Assembly (NCBI GenBank): GCA_015272515.1
Contig: JACYLN010000101.1
Coordinates: 62,001-126,000, forward strand
Length of the DNA: 64,000 bases
Origin: Leptolyngbyaceae cyanobacterium C42_A2020_001
Lineage (GTDB): Bacteria; Cyanobacteriota; Cyanobacteriia; Leptolyngbyales; Leptolyngbyaceae
Reading direction: 5' to 3'
In this document: positions 54,232 through 63,124 of the stretch, one piece after another
Numbering within the stretch: the first letter of the stretch is position 1
Layout: each line of letters begins with the position of its first letter
Position numbers and translations under genes: made by a program
The notes under the pieces: model-generated
Seen by the model: the letters and a program-made list of their open reading frames with translations, nothing else
Told to the model about the DNA's origin: nothing
The model's database searches: none

Positions 54232-54752
54232 GGGTGAAAAGTCCTTAGCAGGTGACGGTGATGAGTCGGGCGTTTGCTTGCGGATATCTGCAAAGCAGCC
54301 GCCAACCCGGTGCAGCAAAAATCGACACGCCAAAGCTGTCTTCACCAACTCAAATGTTGGTAGACGGTGAGCAGGTGTGCATCGCTTCATCCTGCCTTCA
54401 TTCTGGAAACGCAGCCGCGATCGCCTGCAATTGGCGTGTTGTATGAATTCTGCAAGCACCGTAACACTGTCAAGCCAGGTGTGTTAAGTTCACCAGAAGA
54501 CATCGAACATAAAGATTGTATGAAGTGATACCGCTCCTGGTGGGGATGGGATTGAGCGATGCAGAACCAAATCCTTTCAATGCCAACTGTTTGCGAGACC
54601 GTAGACCCTAGTAGGGAAATAGGTTCTATCTGTGTAAATCGCAAATGACTGTAACAAAAGTTGTTGATTGTGGGTGAGCCGCGATCGCTGTTGGGTAGTG
54701 GGTAGGAGCGATCGTACAGTTAATGTCCATAGCGAGGAGTCTACACCTTCAG

Positions 54753-54780
54753 ATAATAAAAATATGGGCCATTCGCCCAT
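54753..54780 (-). terminator. Rho-independent terminator on the minus strand after the membrane pseudogene
   Basis: ATGGGC at 54764-54769 pairs with GCCCAT at 54775-54780 across a 5-nt loop. On the minus strand it is followed by ATTTTTATTA. It lies 134 bp downstream of the minus-strand membrane gene and shields the giant exoprotein gene from it. The rest of 54232-54913 has no gene I would defend; the 67- and 85-codon frames there look like chance. Confidence 0.75.
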
Positions 54781-54913
54781 CCTACTGTTGGACTAGTAAC
54801 TGAAGGCTAACGGCTAAAGTGAGCGGCGACAAACATGACTGAAACGCAGTGAGAAGACCCAACTCGTCCGCTCCACTGCGTTGTTATACTGCGTTATTTG
54901 CACTTGCCAATAA

Positions 54914-55514
54914 CTAGAAAGTTTTTGCTTTGCCATGCCTTAGCAGATCCAAGGCCATGATGTGAGATACACCCGAAATAGGCACTCCAAATAGTGGTAT
55001 CAAGGCAAGTGGATAAGTTGTGATCGTATCCATCATCGGAATTTGGAGCAAAGAAAAAGTCAGTCCCGTTCCTACGGCGATCGCAAAATCAGTCAGTCCA
55101 AACAAGTGAAATACCCAATATTTCCAACGGTGATTCGGCAACATCAGAATCGGCAGCACTAATGCCCCTGCAAATAAGTCTCCCCAAGCCGCATTTCGTA
55201 CAAAAGTTTCAGGTAGCAGTTGTTGGCTGCCGTAGTAGAAAAAGACTAAAGCGGCCGGAACGCGCCATAGATGAAACACTGTCAAATAATTTAAATGCAA
55301 TTGCTGGATGTAAGGCTTGAAATGTCGAATTGCGGTAATAGACGATCGTCGGAATTGTAATCCCGATCGCAACAAGCAAAGCAAACCAGGGCAGAGGGAA
55401 GGTACTGAACAGCCCAAAATAGCTACCAACTCCTACCCCCATCCCCCAAACGCCGATGATAGAAAACAGTCGTTGAGCGATTTGATGACGTTGATTCAAA
55501 GATAGAGAGACCAT
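54914..55514 (-). pseudogene. Frameshifted small membrane protein gene
   Basis: Two overlapping minus-strand frames together give one membrane protein. Reading starts at ATG 55514 (MVSLSLNQRHQIAQRLFSI, with GGAGG before it) and goes through four hydrophobic stretches up to about 55330, but then the other frame continues with FKPYIQQLHLNYLTVFHLWRV and three more membrane segments to 54914. The switch from one frame to the other lies between about 55300 and 55340. I read this as a -1/+1 frameshift in a formerly 200-residue protein of about 5-6 membrane segments. It is under the same palindromic operator as the adjacent MarR gene. A sequencing error cannot be excluded. Confidence 0.65.
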
Positions 55515-55545
55515 AAAATCCTCCAGTTTCATGATTTCACGGATA

Positions 55546-55559
55546 AGTGTATATACACT
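55546..55559. promoter_or_regulatory. MarR-type palindromic operator, copy 1
   Basis: AGTGTATATACACT, a perfect 14-bp palindrome, lies 32 bp upstream of the membrane pseudogene start. The same core occurs upstream of the MarR gene at 56047-56060. Two copies in one locus strongly suggest the binding site of the MarR regulator encoded between them. Confidence 0.8.
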
Positions 55560-55581
55560 CATTTGCAAAGAATTTTTAGAC

Positions 55582-56040
55582 TCAGCGAATTAACACCGTT
55601 GCTTCTACTAAATGCGAAAGCAAAGTGTTCCATCGTTGTTGTCCAAGAGCTTCTTCCACATCTGTTTGAGCTTGCCTCCACAGCGGGAGAGCTTTCGCTA
55701 AAGCTGCTGCTCCATCTGTAGTTAGGCTAATTACGCGAGTTCGCAGATCTTGCCCAGGCTCGGATTTTAACCATCCCTCTCGTTCGAGGGGCTTAAGATT
55801 TCGGGTTAAAGTTGTGCGATCCATCCCCAACACCTCCGCTAACTCATTCATAGTTCCTGCCTTTACTATTTCCACAGCCACTAGAATTGTGAACTGGGTA
55901 ATCAGTAACCCGCTAGGCTCTAGAATTGCATCGAAGTGTTGTGTGATGGCACGAGCAGCCTTACGGACGTTGAAGCAGGCGCAGGTTGAAACTACTTGCC
56001 TTAGTTCGGTTGAGTTGATGGGGCTGGTATGTTTCTTCAT
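55582..56040 (-). CDS. MarR-family transcriptional regulator
   Basis: A 152-residue winged-helix protein. The DNA-binding part reads TMNELAEVLGMDRTTLTRNLKPLEREGWL, and the wing follows with GQDLRTRVISLTTDGAAAL. N- and C-terminal helices would form the dimer interface. An N-terminal CxC pair (STCACFN, residues 19-23) could act as a redox switch, as in some MarR proteins, which is an inference. The gene is followed 68 bp later by the frameshifted membrane gene on the same strand. Both have the same palindrome in front, so the regulator probably represses itself and the membrane gene. Start ATG at 56040. Confidence 0.9.
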   Translation of the reverse strand: MKKHTSPINSTELRQVVSTCACFNVRKAARAITQHFDAILEPSGLLITQFTILVAVEIVKAGTMNELAEVLGMDRTTLTRNLKPLEREGWLKSEPGQDLRTRVISLTTDGAAALAKALPLWRQAQTDVEEALGQQRWNTLLSHLVEATVLIR

Positions 56041-56042
56041 GG

Positions 56043-56064
56043 TTTAAGTGTATATACACTTAAA
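56043..56064. promoter_or_regulatory. MarR-type palindromic operator, copy 2 (22-bp perfect palindrome)
   Basis: The core AAGTGTATATACACTT with flanking TTT and AAA is symmetric over all 22 bases. It begins 3 bp upstream of the marR start codon, so binding there would block initiation. The first copy at 55546-55559 shares the inner 14 bp. The remaining region up to 56327 has no gene I can support. Confidence 0.85.
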
Positions 56065-56327
56065 TGGTTCGTCAAGCAGATGGGTGAAGCTTGTTGTCAC
56101 CAGTTATTGCAAAACTTTGACTGACCAACCGACTCCACATCGCTTAACCTTGAAAAATCCTAGAGTTACCTCAAATCAGTGCCATTGCTGGAAATTCAAG
56201 CAGTGTGACAACAGGCTTAAGGAAAAGCGAGCCTTTTCTTGTCTTTTCCACCATGGCCGTACTGGTAACAAACTGGGCATCCGAACCAGAGTAAAATCAG
56301 GAGCATCGTTTTAATACTTGTATCAAC

Positions 56328-57653
56328 GTGGGATTTCAAGCATTTCGCAGCTCATTTCTAGATTTCATCGCCGATCCATTCTTTGTTCCAGAAGCCGAAA
56401 GCGTTCGCTACTTTGCAGATGGCTTGATGGTGTTGGAGGATGGCATGATCAAAGATCTGGGAGCCTATGAGGATCTCAAGGGAACGTATGCGGAGGTGCC
56501 AATAGTTGATTATCGCGATCGCCTGATTTTGCCCGGATTCATCGACACCCATATTCATTTCCCGCAGGTGGAAGTGCTTGCTGCCTACGGGGAGCAATTG
56601 CTGGAATGGCTGAACAAATACACCTTTCCGGCGGAGGGTAAGTTCCACGACAAATCCTACGCGCAGAAAGTTGCCACCGTTTTTCTGGATGAGTTGATGC
56701 GAAACGGCACTACTACAGCGCTGGTGTTTGCCACGGTTCATCCCCAATCGGCCGAGGCATTTTTTGAGGAAGCCAGTCGGCGCAACCTGCGAATGATTGC
56801 AGGCAAAGTCATGATGGATCGAAATGCGCCCGATTTTCTCACCGATACTGCCGAAAATGCGTACCAGGAAAGTAAAGCGCTGATTCAGAAATGGCACAAT
56901 AACGGCAGACTGCTGTACGCGGTGACCCCTCGCTTTGCGATCACGTCTACGAACGAGCAATTGCGACTAGCCGGAAAACTGTTGGAAGAGTTTCCCGATG
57001 TGTACTTGCACACGCACCTGTCGGAAAATGTGAATGAGGTAGAACTGGTTGCCCAACTATTTCCTGACAGCAACGGCTATTTGGATGTGTATGACCAGGC
57101 AGGACTCGTGCGAGAGCGATCAGTGTTTGCTCATGGAGTGCAGTTGCGGGATGACGAATTTCAGCGGTTGTCAGCAGCGAAGTCCGCGATCGCGTTTTGC
57201 CCCACCTCTAATCTATTTTTAGGCAGTGGCTTGTTCAAATTGACAAAAGCCAAGTCCGCTGAGCATCCGGTTCAGGTAGGGTTAGGAACTGATGTGGGAG
57301 GTGGTACCAGCTTTTCTATGCTGCGAACTGCCCACGAAGCCTACAAAGTAGTGCAACTTCAGCGCGAAAAATTATCGCCATTCAAAGCGCTGTTTCTAGG
57401 AACTCTGGGCGGAGCAAAAGCCCTGTATTTAGATGATAAAATTGGCAACTTTGGAGTGGGCAAAGAAGCAGATTTCGTCGTGTTGGATGTAAAAGCAACT
57501 CCCTTAATGGCATTCCGTACTCCCAACCCCACTGCCCACTCGCTGGCAGAGCTAGCAGAAAAAGTATTTACGCTAATCATCCTGGGCGACGATCGCGCTA
57601 TCGCCGCCACCCACATCATGGGCGAGTTAGCCTATCAGCGAGATTTGACTTAA
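56328..57653 (+). CDS. guaD: Guanine deaminase
   Basis: A 441-residue amidohydrolase converting guanine to xanthine and ammonia. Metal and catalytic motifs are FIDTHIHFPQ, YAVTPRFAITS, DVYLHTHLSEN, VFAHGVQL and GLGTDVGGGTSFSM, the last with the metal-binding Asp. The start is GTG 56328, four codons before QAFRSSFLDF, a typical N-terminal segment. Length is usual. It releases ammonia, so it fits with a nitrogen-salvage role; the glutamine synthetase-like gene lies on the same strand 3 kb downstream with an opposite GDSL gene between them. No other purine catabolism genes are in the window. Confidence 0.94.
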   Translation: MGFQAFRSSFLDFIADPFFVPEAESVRYFADGLMVLEDGMIKDLGAYEDLKGTYAEVPIVDYRDRLILPGFIDTHIHFPQVEVLAAYGEQLLEWLNKYTFPAEGKFHDKSYAQKVATVFLDELMRNGTTTALVFATVHPQSAEAFFEEASRRNLRMIAGKVMMDRNAPDFLTDTAENAYQESKALIQKWHNNGRLLYAVTPRFAITSTNEQLRLAGKLLEEFPDVYLHTHLSENVNEVELVAQLFPDSNGYLDVYDQAGLVRERSVFAHGVQLRDDEFQRLSAAKSAIAFCPTSNLFLGSGLFKLTKAKSAEHPVQVGLGTDVGGGTSFSMLRTAHEAYKVVQLQREKLSPFKALFLGTLGGAKALYLDDKIGNFGVGKEADFVVLDVKATPLMAFRTPNPTAHSLAELAEKVFTLIILGDDRAIAATHIMGELAYQRDLT

Positions 57654-57655
57654 TT

Positions 57656-57728
57656 AAAAATGAAAAATCAAAAGTTCAAAATGGGTTCCGTCAGGCTTTG
57701 CCATTTTGCATTTCCATTTTTATTGTCC
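57656..57728. repeat. Dispersed AT-rich hairpin repeat, copy 2
   Basis: The copy runs AATCAAAAGTTCAAAATG, then GGCTTTGCCATTTTGC, and ends in ATTGTCCTTAG, the same order as copy 1 at 18661-18741. It forms an imperfect hairpin between the convergent guaD and GDSL genes. Its right end abuts the stop codon of the GDSL gene. Confidence 0.6.
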
Positions 57729-58586
57729 TTAGAAAACGCCCGCTGTCTGCATGGCTGAAAACGCTGCCTCACTCAACTGCCGATGCGCTGCCGTAGTCGG
57801 GTGAATACCATCCCAAAACAAAAATTGTTCTGGATTGGAACACACACGAGAACCTTCCAGGCAGGCACTTGTGACATTCCGAAAGCCAAACTCTGTGGGC
57901 TTGGCGATCGCATTGTGGTAAAGCGTACCCGCATCTAGAGTGGCAATTTGCAGGTCAGGATATTGCTGATTCAATTGCTTTAGCGATCGCCGCAGAGTTT
58001 GGTTGTGGGATTGGGTCAACTGAGTCAGATTTGCCGCTGTGGAACTAATTCTAGTGGAGGGTAATCGTCCCAAATCTGGCAGGTTCGCCACCAAAAAGGT
58101 TTGGGCACCTACGGCCACAAGCTGCGCGATCGCCGTCGTCACATTTTCCACCGGAACTTTGGAATTGGTCGTTCCTTGCAAATAATCGTTTGCACCCGCC
58201 CACAACACACACAAATCGGTGGCACGCAGTTTGGGCTGCGTTTTCAGAAACGTTTGCACCTGGGTCAACAAACCTGGTACGAGACTATTTTGATCATTGG
58301 TGGTGGTCGCGCCGCCATAGGCAAAATTATGCGTCTGGTTAGGAGCCAGTTGCAGACGATTTGCTAAATATTCCACCCAAACCTGCCCATTCGAGTAGCG
58401 CCCCTGAAAGTAGGGTGGGTTCGGCGGGTAGAGACCCCCAGTTGCGCGAAACACTGTCCCCACATCTGAGAGACTATCGCCAAACACATAAAGGGCTGTG
58501 ATCGATTCAGGTTTTTGAGTGGAAAATACAAGGGTAGCCATAAGTGTCAAACACGCAAACGCGATCGCAATAACGATTTTTCTCAC
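57729..58586 (-). CDS. Secreted GDSL-family lipase/esterase (thermolabile hemolysin-like)
   Basis: A 285-residue enzyme. An N-terminal signal peptide MRKIVIAIAFACLTLMATLV leads to export. The SGNH blocks are FGDSLSDVGTV (nucleophile Ser in GDSL), YGGATTTND (Gly), WAGANDYLQG (Asn) and a C-terminal WDGIHPTTAAHR with catalytic Asp and His. The FSNGxVWxxYL-like RYSNGQVWVEYLA is characteristic of SGNH subfamily proteins of the plant GDSL/thermolabile hemolysin type. Its natural substrate is probably a lipid or acylated polysaccharide outside the cell. It is convergent with guaD. The start at 58586 is followed by a Lys/Arg and hydrophobic core, consistent with a leader. Confidence 0.9.
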   Translation of the reverse strand: MRKIVIAIAFACLTLMATLVFSTQKPESITALYVFGDSLSDVGTVFRATGGLYPPNPPYFQGRYSNGQVWVEYLANRLQLAPNQTHNFAYGGATTTNDQNSLVPGLLTQVQTFLKTQPKLRATDLCVLWAGANDYLQGTTNSKVPVENVTTAIAQLVAVGAQTFLVANLPDLGRLPSTRISSTAANLTQLTQSHNQTLRRSLKQLNQQYPDLQIATLDAGTLYHNAIAKPTEFGFRNVTSACLEGSRVCSNPEQFLFWDGIHPTTAAHRQLSEAAFSAMQTAGVF

Positions 58587-58840
58587 CGTTTTAATTTAGA
58601 AAAATGGTCGAATTTGAACACCGACAAACTTTCACTAGACTGAGAGAAAACTTAAACAATCACTCATCTTGACTATTGTGAAGAAGTCATAGCCTGTTTG
58701 CACTCTGTCTTAAGGAAAAAAGATTGCGAGTCTGAGTGCGTCACCCTGGCTTATGTAGTGGTTAATACAATTGTTAAGCAGACCAGAGCGGTATATGAGT
58801 AGGAGAAACGTATTCTCTTCTATTTACTGTTGAGTTTGTG

Positions 58841-59821
58841 ATGTCCATTCAAGATCTGTCTGTCAACCCTTTGGAATCGCTGCCAGATTCAGTTGCTCCG
58901 GTGAATACCAACGTTTCTAACCCACGCCACATCCTTGCGAACGAGGTGCTGGAGGCGTTGAATGGGCGATCGAATCTCAAGGGTGGATTGCAACTGGCTG
59001 GGCACCTGGCAATTATGGGCATCAGCGGCTATCTGTGGGCAACCAACTTAGATCACTGGTTGCTGGCGTTTCCGGCGCTGGTGGTGTATGGGTTCAGCTT
59101 TGCCTCGATGTTTGCCCCTATGCACGAAGGCAGTCACCGCACGGCGTTTGCCAACAATCACTTAAATGACTTGCTGGCTTGGTTTGCGGGCTTGTTGTCG
59201 TTCTACAACAGCACCTTCTATCGCCGCTATCACAAGTGGCACCACCGCTACACCCAAATTCCCGGCAAAGACCCGGAACTGGGCGATCGCAAACCCACTA
59301 GCATTGGGGAATACCTGCTTGAACTGAGCGGCTTACCCTGGTGGCGCGGTAAGTTGCAAACCCATCTAAAAATCGCAGCCGGACAAACCCAGGATTATCC
59401 CTACATTTCTGAAGATGCGCGAAACGAAGTGATCTGGTCGGTGCGACTGCAATTGCTGGTGTATGTAGTTGCGATCGCCGTTTCCATTGCTTTTGGGCAA
59501 CCCTGGTTCTGGCTGTACTGGTTGCTGCCAATCATTGTAGGACAACCGATTTTGCGGGCAATCCTGTTGTCTGAACATACGGGCTGCACCCATGATGACA
59601 ACCCGCTGACAAACACCCGCACGACTTTAACCGGTTTTCCCATTCAGTTTCTCATGTGGAATATGCCGTTCCATGCCGAGCACCATCTCTATCCGTCGAT
59701 TCCGTTTCATGCGTTACCTGTGGCTCACACTACATTGCGTCCCTACTTTGCTCACGTTGATCCGGGTTATGTGAGCGTTAATCGCAGTCTGATTGCCAAG
59801 TTTGAGAAAGCTGCCGCATGA
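58841..59821 (+). CDS. Fatty acid desaturase-family membrane di-iron enzyme
   Basis: A 326-residue integral membrane desaturase/hydroxylase. The three His boxes are HEGSH (about 95-99), HKWHH (about 131-135) and HAEHH (about 280-284), which bind the two irons; four to six hydrophobic segments surround them, and the N-terminal segment is cytosolic. The HEGSH/HKWHH/HAEHH pattern differs from the standard acyl-lipid DesA-D set and is closer to short desaturase-like or ketolase/hydroxylase proteins. I choose ATG 58841 rather than GTG 58838. The next gene overlaps the stop by 4 bp, so this is the first gene of a three-gene operon with an alpha/beta hydrolase and a GlnT-like ligase. Its substrate is unknown. 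Confidence 0.85.
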   Translation: MSIQDLSVNPLESLPDSVAPVNTNVSNPRHILANEVLEALNGRSNLKGGLQLAGHLAIMGISGYLWATNLDHWLLAFPALVVYGFSFASMFAPMHEGSHRTAFANNHLNDLLAWFAGLLSFYNSTFYRRYHKWHHRYTQIPGKDPELGDRKPTSIGEYLLELSGLPWWRGKLQTHLKIAAGQTQDYPYISEDARNEVIWSVRLQLLVYVVAIAVSIAFGQPWFWLYWLLPIIVGQPILRAILLSEHTGCTHDDNPLTNTRTTLTGFPIQFLMWNMPFHAEHHLYPSIPFHALPVAHTTLRPYFAHVDPGYVSVNRSLIAKFEKAAA

Positions 59822-60834
59822 CTCGTCCGGCTTGTTGCTATACTCTGGAGAACTTTGATCTCCAATGCGGAGCGGTGTTGCCTCAGGCTCAGGTGGTGTA
59901 CCAAACCTATGGTGAACTTGCCAGCGATCGCAGCAATGTCATCCTCTATCCCACTTCCTACGGCGCACAACACACCGATATTGAATGGTTGATTCGCCCA
60001 GACAGCATTCTTGATCCCTCTCGCTGGTTCATTGTCATCCCCAATATGTTTGGCAACGGGCTATCCAGTTCTCCCAGCAATTGCGAGGTATGTGGCTTGG
60101 TGGAGCAAGGCTTCTGGTTTACCCACGTGGACAATGTTCGTGCCCAAGAGCGGCTACTGCGAGACGTTTTTGCCATAGAACGATTGGCACTGGTTTATGG
60201 TTGGTCAATGGGAGCGCAGCAGGCGTATCACTGGGGGGCTTTGTTTGGCGATCGCGTCGAGCGGATTGCGGCTCTCTGCGGCACTGCCCGCACCACTGAC
60301 CACAACCGCATTTTTCTCGAAAGCCTACGGGCCGCGCTGACTGCCGATCCTGCCTGGACGGGCGATCGCTTTGTCGAAACTCCGGAGCGTGGCTATCGCG
60401 CCTTTGCCCGCATCTATGCCAGTTGGGCAGCGTCTCAAGCCTTTTACCGAGAAGGGCTGTACTATAAATTGGGTTACTCCTCTCTTGAGGAATATTTACT
60501 CAAGGGCTGGGAACTGAGTTATCGCCAACGTGATCCCCATAATCTCCTCTCAATGATTGAAACCTGGTTGCGTTGCAATATTAGCCATAACTCCACCTAC
60601 CAGGGCAACTACGCCACTGCCTTAGCGTCTATTTCTGCCCAAACCCTGGTCATGCCTGCAACGACTGACTTGTATTTCACCCCAGAAGATTGCGCGGCGG
60701 AAGCGGCTCTCATGCTCCATGCCGAATACCGACCCATCCCCTCGATTTGGGGGCATCGGGCTGGTAACCCTTACCAGAACCCAGAAGATGAAACTTTCAT
60801 TCGTAATGCCATTCGAGACTTGTTGAATCGCTAA
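59818..60834 (+). CDS. Alpha/beta fold hydrolase of the homoserine O-acetyltransferase (MetX)-like type
   Basis: A 338-residue protein. The N-terminal strand YTLENFDLQCGAVL and the VVYQTYGEL lead are those of the MetX-like family; the nucleophile Ser is in YGWSMGAQQAYHWG (about residue 130), Asp in PATTDLYFTPED and His in SIWGHRAGNP. True MetX makes O-acetylhomoserine, but cyanobacteria use other routes and often carry these as generic hydrolases. It overlaps the desaturase by ATGA (59818) and is 27 bp before the GlnT-like gene, so all three are co-translated. Which ester, if any, it acts on is unknown. Confidence 0.85.
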   Translation: MTRPACCYTLENFDLQCGAVLPQAQVVYQTYGELASDRSNVILYPTSYGAQHTDIEWLIRPDSILDPSRWFIVIPNMFGNGLSSSPSNCEVCGLVEQGFWFTHVDNVRAQERLLRDVFAIERLALVYGWSMGAQQAYHWGALFGDRVERIAALCGTARTTDHNRIFLESLRAALTADPAWTGDRFVETPERGYRAFARIYASWAASQAFYREGLYYKLGYSSLEEYLLKGWELSYRQRDPHNLLSMIETWLRCNISHNSTYQGNYATALASISAQTLVMPATTDLYFTPEDCAAEAALMLHAEYRPIPSIWGHRAGNPYQNPEDETFIRNAIRDLLNR

Positions 60835-60861
60835 TCCTCCCTGCTACCCCCCCTAACCCCT

Positions 60862-62178
60862 ATGACCAACTCCACCTCCCTTTCGGACATCGCCCAGCGC
60901 AAAGGTATTCGTTACTTTTTGATTTGTTTTACCGATTTGTTTGGGGTTCAACGTGCCAAGTTGGTTCCTGCCCCAGCGATCGACCAGATGGCGACTAGCG
61001 GTGCCGGATTTGCCGGATTTGCCGCCTGGTTGGATATGACTCCTGCCGATCCGGATGTGCTGGCGATTCCCGATCCTGCCAGCCTGTTTCAACTGCCCTG
61101 GCAACCCGATATCGCCTGGATGCCAGCGGATCTCCATACGATGGATGGGCAACCCGTTCACCAAACGCCGCGATTAGTGCTGAAGCGAGTATTGAACCAA
61201 GCTCAAGAAATGGGCTACAGCATTCGCACAGGAGTCGAGTGTGAGTATTTTCTCCTGTCACCGGATGGAGCACAGCTATCTGACCTGCGCGATCGCCAGA
61301 GCAAACCCTGTTACGACCAGCAGTCCCTTATGCGGCGATTTGATGTGATTTCTGAAATCTGCGATGGGATGTTAGCGCTGGGCTGGGGCGCTTACCAGAA
61401 CGATCACGAGGATGCTAACGGACAGTTTGAGATGAACTGGAACTACGCAGATGCTCTGGTCACCGCCGATCGCCATGCCTTTTTCAAATACATGGTGAAA
61501 GCGATCGCCGAAAAACACGGTTTCAGAGCCACGTTCATGCCCAAACCCTTTCCTCACCTCACCGGGAACGGTTGCCACACTCACCTCTCCGTGTGGGATA
61601 CGGCGGGCACCGTTAATCTGTTTCACGATCCGCAAGGAGAATTGGGACTGTCAGCGCTTGGCTACCAATTCATTGGTGGCGTGTTGCACTCGGCTGAATC
61701 TCTTTGTGCCTTTACCAATCCCACCATTAACTCTTATAAACGCTTGAATGCACCTGTCACGACTTCCGGTGCTACCTGGTCGCCCAATACTGCAAGCTAT
61801 AGCGGCAACAACCGCACCCACGCGATTCGCATTCCCGACGCTGGACGGTTTGAGTTGCGCCTTGCTGATGGATCTGCCAATCCCTATCTGTTGCCTGCGG
61901 CGGTGATTGCAGCAGGGTTGGATGGCATCGCTCAAAAACGCGACCCTGGCCAACGCTACGACAACAACGCCTATACCGATCCGCTGCCACCCGAAGCCGT
62001 AAAGCAGTTGCCAACGAATTTGTTGGATGCGCTGCGCTGCCTGGAGCAAGACACCATTTTGACTGAGGCAATGGGGCAAGAATTTGTCGCCTCTTACCGG
62101 AAGTTAAAACATCAAGAATGGCAAACCTACAACACGCAAATCACTAGCTGGGAATTAGACAATACTCTAGATTGCTAA
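60862..62178 (+). CDS. glnT: Type III glutamine synthetase-like ligase (GlnT/gamma-glutamylamide synthetase)
   Basis: A 438-residue glutamine synthetase-fold ligase. Metal and ATP sites: ECEYFLLS, HEDANGQFEMNW, NGCHTHLSVW, and RIPDAGRFELRLADGSANPYL, the C-terminal signature with Arg and Glu. These are GlnT (formerly GSIII-type) motifs rather than classical GlnA. Such enzymes often join glutamate to amines (methylamine, ethylamine and others) instead of ammonia. The tight operon with a desaturase and a hydrolase suggests that it acts on a product of those enzymes, or on the amine they release. Guanine deaminase, an ammonia-releasing enzyme, lies upstream. A housekeeping glnA is not seen here. 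Confidence 0.85.
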   Translation: MTNSTSLSDIAQRKGIRYFLICFTDLFGVQRAKLVPAPAIDQMATSGAGFAGFAAWLDMTPADPDVLAIPDPASLFQLPWQPDIAWMPADLHTMDGQPVHQTPRLVLKRVLNQAQEMGYSIRTGVECEYFLLSPDGAQLSDLRDRQSKPCYDQQSLMRRFDVISEICDGMLALGWGAYQNDHEDANGQFEMNWNYADALVTADRHAFFKYMVKAIAEKHGFRATFMPKPFPHLTGNGCHTHLSVWDTAGTVNLFHDPQGELGLSALGYQFIGGVLHSAESLCAFTNPTINSYKRLNAPVTTSGATWSPNTASYSGNNRTHAIRIPDAGRFELRLADGSANPYLLPAAVIAAGLDGIAQKRDPGQRYDNNAYTDPLPPEAVKQLPTNLLDALRCLEQDTILTEAMGQEFVASYRKLKHQEWQTYNTQITSWELDNTLDC

Positions 62179-62180
62179 TC

Positions 62181-63089
62181 TTAAAGGTGCGTTTCTAACC
62201 AACCAGTTAAATCAGCCAATGTAGCAAAGCTCAGTAACGCCTCTCCTAAATCTTCCAACTGAGTGAGGGAGAGCTGCTCAATTCGAGATTTTGCTTCCAA
62301 CGAAATTTCACCGACTTTGCGGGACAACAGGCGGAGGATGAGCGATCGCGCTTCTTCCAGTCGTTCCTCCCAACGAACTTCTTCACGAGCTTCTTCTCGT
62401 AATTCCCGACGAACTTCTTCACGAGCTTCTTCTCGTAATTCCCGACGAACTTCCTCGCGAGCCTCTTCTCGTAATTCTTGATAAACTACAGACTCTTGCA
62501 TCAATTCCCTCCGCAACACTCGCCGAACGATCTGCTTATCTAATACTAGTCCAGCCAATACGCCACTGGCTGCTGCCAAATTACTCTGCTGTTGTTTATC
62601 TGGAAGAGCATCAATGGCTTCTGCGACTTTCTGCAAAACAGACGTGCGATCGCTGGCTCGACTTAAAACTGCATAAGGCAATAATCCAGGGCGTTGAAAG
62701 AAAATTTCGGTAGACTGTTCCCACAATCGCACCACTTCAAACTCATGTTGCAAGCGATTAGCAGTGAAGGTCGTTTGCTGCACTAACTCAGAATCGGTAG
62801 GGCGCAAGTAAAGCACTACCTGTACCAAACGTTTGTAAGGAAAGCGTCTGAATACGCGCAGCGCGTAGTCTGCCATCCGAAACGGCATGGTTGAGTCGGG
62901 AGCAGTTTGAAACTCGCACTGTAGAATAACATCAGCCGATTGCAGCAGAATTAGAGCATCAGCACGAATTGGTTCCAGGGAGAGTTCTGAAGGACTCAAT
63001 TCAGTTAAATCAATCGGTTCGCCAATTAACCAACTGGCAAAGTCAGGCGAGTATTGCTCGATCAGAAATTTAGAGATATTGTCAAACAC
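62181..63089 (-). CDS. Rpn/PD-(D/E)XK nuclease family protein with DUF4351 tail
   Basis: A 302-residue protein. The N-terminal region has FDNISKFLIEQYSPDFASWL, the acidic core PIRADALILLQS followed by ILQCEFQT (D...ExQ of PD-(D/E)XK nucleases) and PFRMADYALRVFRRFP. Then comes a highly charged coiled-coil linker made of three 12-residue units REEAREEVRREL (positions 62374-62481), then DUF4351, starting EARSLILRLLSRKVGEISLE. Rpn relatives promote recombination. Convergent with glnT (2-bp gap), so its transcript may be antisense at the glnT end. Similar proteins are abundant in cyanobacteria. Confidence 0.88.
   Translation of the reverse strand: MFDNISKFLIEQYSPDFASWLIGEPIDLTELSPSELSLEPIRADALILLQSADVILQCEFQTAPDSTMPFRMADYALRVFRRFPYKRLVQVVLYLRPTDSELVQQTTFTANRLQHEFEVVRLWEQSTEIFFQRPGLLPYAVLSRASDRTSVLQKVAEAIDALPDKQQQSNLAAASGVLAGLVLDKQIVRRVLRRELMQESVVYQELREEAREEVRRELREEAREEVRRELREEAREEVRWEERLEEARSLILRLLSRKVGEISLEAKSRIEQLSLTQLEDLGEALLSFATLADLTGWLETHL
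62374..62481. repeat. 36-bp tandem repeat, three units, inside the Rpn-like gene
   Basis: Units 62374-62409, 62410-62445 and 62446-62481. The first two are identical; the third differs at a few bases (TTCCTCGCGAGCC instead of TTCTTCACGAGCT). Since 36 is divisible by 3, copy-number change alters the charged linker by 12 residues without frameshift. Confidence 0.9.
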
Positions 63090-63124
63090 TGAACGATCGT
63101 ACCAGTTGAGTAGAGATGACTCAA

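Noticed and set aside
54232-54459. 76-residue N-terminal extension of the giant exoprotein
   Set aside because: No signal peptide or family likeness; AAGGA precedes the ATG at 54231 instead.
54577-54780. 67-codon minus-strand frame
   Set aside because: It includes the terminator hairpin and shows no conserved segment.
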